Source of the DNA: Klebsiella electrica
GTDB lineage: Bacteria > Pseudomonadota > Gammaproteobacteria > Enterobacterales > Enterobacteriaceae
Length of the DNA stretch: 64,000 nucleotides
NCBI RefSeq assembly: GCF_006711645.1
Contig: NZ_CP041247.1
Location: 4,092,001 to 4,156,000, forward strand
Direction of reading: 5' to 3'
This document shows positions 60,645 through 64,000 of this stretch, in pieces (position 1 is the stretch's first letter; each line of letters begins with the position of its first letter). The position numbers and the translations under genes were made by a program. The notes below the pieces were generated by a model. That model was not told the origin of the DNA. It saw nothing but the letters and a program-made list of their open reading frames with translations, and did not search any database.

Positions 60645-61865
60645 TCAGTTCAACGTCTGGGTGACGGGCTGCAGCTCTTTACCATCGAGTTCGTGTTCAA
60701 AACTACGCAGACGTTTGTAGATGGACATCAGTTCCACCAGCGTCGTCCACGAGCTAATCAGATACTGGAACGAGCCGCGTACCTGGCCGAACACGTTGGT
60801 AATCTGCGTCATCAGGCCCAGCGTAATCGTACCGGCAACGATCGACGGAAACAGCAGGAACAAACCGAAAACATTATCCACCTGCAGATAAAGAATGCGG
60901 GCGATGTTGAAATACATGTAGTGGAAATAGAGGCGGAAATAGTTGCGACGAACGGCGCTAAACAGCTCGCGCACCGTCGGCGGCGTGGCGCGGGATTCAT
61001 CATCTTCGCCGTACACCAGCTCTTTACGATACGCCGCTTCCACGCGTTGGTTTTTAAATTCCAGTCCCGGCAGTTTGATCCCCACAACCGCCAGCATACC
61101 GGTACCCATCAGTGACCACACCACCGCAGCAATCACCAGGCCATACGGCAGATGACCCACAATCGGTAGATCCGGCACATGTTCAGACAGCGTAACCAGC
61201 ACCGGCAGGAAGGCAATCAACGTCATCACGGCGTTGATAAAGCTCACCCCCATATCCTCGAGAGTGGAAGCAAAGCGCATGGTATCTTCCTGCACACGCT
61301 GAGCGGCACCTTCGATGTGGCGCAGGTGATGCCAGTGGGCCATATAGTGTTCGTTCATCGCCGTACGCCAGCGGAAAACGTAGTGGCTGACGAAGAAGTT
61401 GTTCATCACGCCGATAATCACCGCGATCACCGCGATCCCGAGGAACACGCCGGTTTCCTGGTAAAACTGGTTAATGCTGACTTTATGCGGCGTCGCCAGC
61501 GCGGACTGAATCAGATCGTAGAACGGCGCGTACCAGGCGTTGATCGCCACCCCGACTTCCACCAGAAACCAGGTTACGAAGATGATCAACGAGGTGCCAA
61601 GAATTGACCAGTATTGCCAGCGGTGTGGACAGAAGGTAAACCAGAACAGCGCAAAAACGCCCACGCAGAAAACGTAGTAGGCGTAAAACACCAGATAGTT
61701 CAGCGACCAGAATCGCGCAGCGCTGATGGCAACATTTTGTGATGCCCCGGTTAAACGCAGCAGCCAGTCGCCACCGCCCGCCTGCCAAAAGATCACTGCA
61801 AGCAGCGACCAGACAAAGGCAGAGAGAAAAAACGGCCCCGGTTTGGGGAAAAAAGATTTAAACAT
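60645..61865 (-). CDS. sbmA: Peptide antibiotic transporter SbmA
   Basis: SbmA is a proton-driven inner-membrane importer of microcins, bleomycin and proline-rich peptides, related to the membrane part of BacA/ABC transporters but without an ATPase domain. The second of two adjacent ATGs (61865) has AGGAG at 6 bases and gives 406 residues as in E. coli. Membrane segments and the conserved [20 protein letters not shown] and [15 protein letters not shown] stretches are present. Confidence 0.95.
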   Translation of the reverse strand: MFKSFFPKPGPFFLSAFVWSLLAVIFWQAGGGDWLLRLTGASQNVAISAARFWSLNYLVFYAYYVFCVGVFALFWFTFCPHRWQYWSILGTSLIIFVTWFLVEVGVAINAWYAPFYDLIQSALATPHKVSINQFYQETGVFLGIAVIAVIIGVMNNFFVSHYVFRWRTAMNEHYMAHWHHLRHIEGAAQRVQEDTMRFASTLEDMGVSFINAVMTLIAFLPVLVTLSEHVPDLPIVGHLPYGLVIAAVVWSLMGTGMLAVVGIKLPGLEFKNQRVEAAYRKELVYGEDDESRATPPTVRELFSAVRRNYFRLYFHYMYFNIARILYLQVDNVFGLFLLFPSIVAGTITLGLMTQITNVFGQVRGSFQYLISSWTTLVELMSIYKRLRSFEHELDGKELQPVTQTLN

Positions 61866-61984
61866 CATGTACTCCTGCTAACTTCTTTATCGTTCTGGCT
61901 ATGCTGTGTGCCACGAGAGCGCCCGCCGCATTGCTGTAGCAGTCTGGGGAGGACGGTCGGATGATGAGACCAAATATCAGCAGC

Positions 61985-62518
61985 TTAGTTCGTCTGCCAT
62001 TCGGCCAGAATTGTTTCTATGGATTTCACGCGGACAGGATTGCCGGGTACGGTAAGCGTACGCCAGACATCGTTGTAGTGATCGATAAGCGTTGTGGCCT
62101 GCGCAGCCGGACGGTTGGCAGTGGTATGCGCATCTTCGGCAACGGTAATTGCATAGCCGCGGCTGGCGCCGTTTTTGATGGTGGTATCGACACAATAATC
62201 GGTCGCACAGCCGCAAACCACGAACTGCTGGATCTGCTGCTCGCTCAGAACCTGCGCAAGACGTGTTTTATAGAACGCATCGCAGGCGGTTTTGGTGACA
62301 TAGAGGGCGTCTGCGGGTTGTTCCAGCTCCGCCAGCAGCGCAAAACCTTCACTCCCCTCTTCCAGACCATCGTCCTCGGCATGCTGGATAAAAATCACGC
62401 GATCCGCGGCGCGAATCAGACGGTTAATATGCGCGACGCAGCGTTCGCGCTCAATACGCGGCGTCGCAAAGACGCCATTTTGCATATCTACTACCATCAC
62501 TACTCGTTGAGCCGCCAT
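61985..62518 (-). CDS. Isochorismatase-family cysteine hydrolase
   Basis: A 177-residue hydrolase with the family triad D11 (VVDMQNG), K76 (YVTKTACDAF) and C109 (GCATDYCVDTT). Members act on isochorismate, nicotinamide or similar amides; the true substrate cannot be read. It lies between sbmA and divergent ampH with its own start context and is not in the E. coli layout at this place. Confidence 0.88.
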   Translation of the reverse strand: MAAQRVVMVVDMQNGVFATPRIERERCVAHINRLIRAADRVIFIQHAEDDGLEEGSEGFALLAELEQPADALYVTKTACDAFYKTRLAQVLSEQQIQQFVVCGCATDYCVDTTIKNGASRGYAITVAEDAHTTANRPAAQATTLIDHYNDVWRTLTVPGNPVRVKSIETILAEWQTN

Positions 62519-62718
62519 ATTTCTCTCTCGTCACCCGATAAATCAAACGCTCATCATACCCGCCCGCCGGGGAAAGAGGATGTCCGAAAGCATAAAAAAG
62601 TCCTTTTTACGCACGGTTACGTTTTTATGCTAAATATTGCCGTTATTCCACTTCGTTCAGCCGCGCTTCGTAGTATAAATATGCCCTATATATTTTCTTA
62701 TGATTATGGATACCCCAG

Positions 62719-63876
62719 TTGAAACGTAGTCTGCTTATTTTTGCTGCGCTGTGTGCGGCGTCATGGACATCGGTCCAGGCAGCTCAACCGATCGTTGACC
62801 CGGAATTTGCCGCTAATGTTGTCGATCGTTACGCAAACCATATCTATTATGGTAGCGGCGCCACCGGCATGGCACTGGTGGTGATCGACGGCAATCAGCG
62901 TGTGTTTCGCAGCTTCGGTGAAACGCGTCCGGGCAATAATGAGCATCCGCAGCTGGATTCGGTTATCCGCATTGCTTCGCTGAGTAAACTGATGACCAGC
63001 GAGATGCTGGTAAAAATGCTCGATCAGGGCGTCGTGAAGCTCAACGACCCGCTCAGCAAATACGCGCCGCCGGGTGCCCGGGTGCCGACGTATCAGGGCA
63101 CGCCGATTACGCTGGTCAATCTGGCGACTCACACCAGCGCGCTGCCGCGCGAACAGCCCGGTGGTGCTGCCCATCGTCCGGTCTTCGTCTGGCCAACGCG
63201 CCAGGATCGCTGGTCGTGGTTGTCGACTGCCTCGCTGAAAGCCGCCCCGGGTTCGCAGGCCGCCTACTCCAATCTCGCGTTTGATCTGCTGGCAGACGCC
63301 CTTTCCACCGCGGCGGGAAAACCTTATCCGCAGTTGTTTGAAGAACAAATTACCCGGCCGCTGGGTATGAAAGACACCACCTTTACGCCCTCACCGGATC
63401 AGTGCCGCCGGCTGATGGTCGCCGAGAAAGGCGCCAGCCCGTGCAACAATACGCTGGCGGCGATCGGCAGCGGCGGCGTCTACTCGACGCCAGGCGATAT
63501 GATGCGCTGGATGCAGCAGTTCCTTTCCTCCGATTTCTATACCCGCGGGCAGCAGGCTGACCGTATGCAGACATTGATTTATCAACGTAGTCAGCTAACA
63601 CGGGTTATCGGTATGGATGTGCCGGGCAAAGCCGACGCTCTGGGACTTGGCTGGGTCTATATGAAACCGAAAGATGGCCATCCGGGGATTATTCAAAAAA
63701 CCGGCGGCGGCGGTGGATTCATTACCTATATGGCGATGAATCCGCAGGCGAACGTCGGCGCGTTCGTGGTGGTCACCCGTTCATCGCTGACCCGCTTTAG
63801 CAATATGAGCGACGGTATTAACGATCTGGTCAGCGAACTCAGCGGCGGGCAACCGGCGCCGATCCCGGAATCCTGA
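62719..63876 (+). CDS. ampH: D-alanyl-D-alanine carboxypeptidase/endopeptidase AmpH
   Basis: AmpH is a periplasmic class-C penicillin-binding protein that trims and recycles peptidoglycan. It starts with TTG at 62719 (MKRSLLIFAA), as the E. coli gene may, and has 385 residues. The signal peptide ends VQA. Class-C motifs are S87-L-S-K90, Y183-S-N185 and KTGGGGG near residue 330. Confidence 0.95.
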   Translation: MKRSLLIFAALCAASWTSVQAAQPIVDPEFAANVVDRYANHIYYGSGATGMALVVIDGNQRVFRSFGETRPGNNEHPQLDSVIRIASLSKLMTSEMLVKMLDQGVVKLNDPLSKYAPPGARVPTYQGTPITLVNLATHTSALPREQPGGAAHRPVFVWPTRQDRWSWLSTASLKAAPGSQAAYSNLAFDLLADALSTAAGKPYPQLFEEQITRPLGMKDTTFTPSPDQCRRLMVAEKGASPCNNTLAAIGSGGVYSTPGDMMRWMQQFLSSDFYTRGQQADRMQTLIYQRSQLTRVIGMDVPGKADALGLGWVYMKPKDGHPGIIQKTGGGGGFITYMAMNPQANVGAFVVVTRSSLTRFSNMSDGINDLVSELSGGQPAPIPES

Positions 63877-63894
63877 TTTAGTCTCGCGACCAAA

Positions 63895-64000
63895 TTAATA
63901 ATCTGCAGGCAAATGGTTGATGCTAATCAGTTTGCCTTTATCCATCTCGATATATCCGCCCTTGCGCAGGGCGGCAAGTACCTCGGCAACAACAGAGCGT
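63895..64000 (-). CDS. iprA: Crp-like regulator IprA/YaiV (C-terminal end only)
   Basis: Only the last 34 residues lie in the window (SVVAEVLAALRKGGYIEMDK, GKLISINHLPADY), ending at TAA 63897-63895. They match the end of E. coli YaiV/IprA, a Crp-family protein linked to oxidative-stress regulation, including the recognition-helix region. It is convergent with ampH, as expected next to sbmA-ampH. Confidence 0.85.
   Translation of the reverse strand, partial: RSVVAEVLAALRKGGYIEMDKGKLISINHLPADY

Overview
This 64 kb window is chromosomal DNA from an enterobacterium closest to Klebsiella/Raoultella. The backbone follows the E. coli K-12 order thiL-nusB-ribH-ribD-nrdR-yajI-tsx ... secFD-yajC-tgt-queA-acpH ... 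malZ-proY-brnQ-phoRB-sbcDC-mak-rdgC-ppnP-aroM-yaiA-aroL-yaiI-proC-psiF-phoA-iraP-ddlA-yaiZ-yaiY-yaiW-sbmA-ampH-iprA. The differences also fit Klebsiella: yajD and araJ are absent, a TsaA-type peroxiredoxin follows acpH, and a DUF2076 gene lies next to aroL. The genus is inferred from gene content and protein resemblance; no search was run. No tRNA, rRNA or CRISPR array was found.

Layout. 1-5.5 kb: riboflavin/thiamin genes, nrdR, lipoprotein yajI and nucleoside porin tsx. 5.5-8.2 kb: a WYL regulator, a glyoxalase-fold protein and a degenerate M24 peptidase in the position of yajD. 8.3-13.8 kb: the queA-tgt-yajC-secDF operon. 14-15.4 kb: acpH and tsaA, the latter behind a textbook-looking OxyR site. 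15.4-31.1 kb: a mosaic accessory island. 31.1-42.9 kb: malZ, proY, brnQ, phoBR (with Pho box) and sbcDC. 43-52.4 kb: housekeeping genes including aroL, proC and phoA with its Pho box. 52.6-57.2 kb: a sugar-acid locus (IdnR-like repressor, MFS carrier, IdnO-like dehydrogenase) and an MdtG-like efflux pump. 57.5-64 kb: ddlA to sbmA, ampH and the end of iprA.

The island holds a complete second type-1-like fimbrial operon in the order A-I-C-D-F-G-H. It sits behind an invertible segment of about 320 bp bounded by 15-bp exact inverted repeats, and an intact FimB/FimE-type recombinase is encoded on the far side. Downstream of the FimH-like adhesin is an unusual tail: an outer-membrane beta-barrel, a stand-alone EAL phosphodiesterase with all catalytic motifs, an 86-residue membrane-anchored protein, a LuxR-type regulator, two very small membrane proteins and an Hha-family protein. 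Most of these genes overlap or nearly touch, which suggests one translationally coupled unit. A second recombinase, frameshifted in a poly-A run at its start, and a LysR regulator close the far end. The adhesin keeps part of the FimH mannose pocket but has lost key residues. An IS3-family transposase scrap marks the left flank, and a multiply deleted amidohydrolase lies on the right. I regard the switch, adhesin and c-di-GMP/LuxR/Hha tail as the most interesting system in the window.
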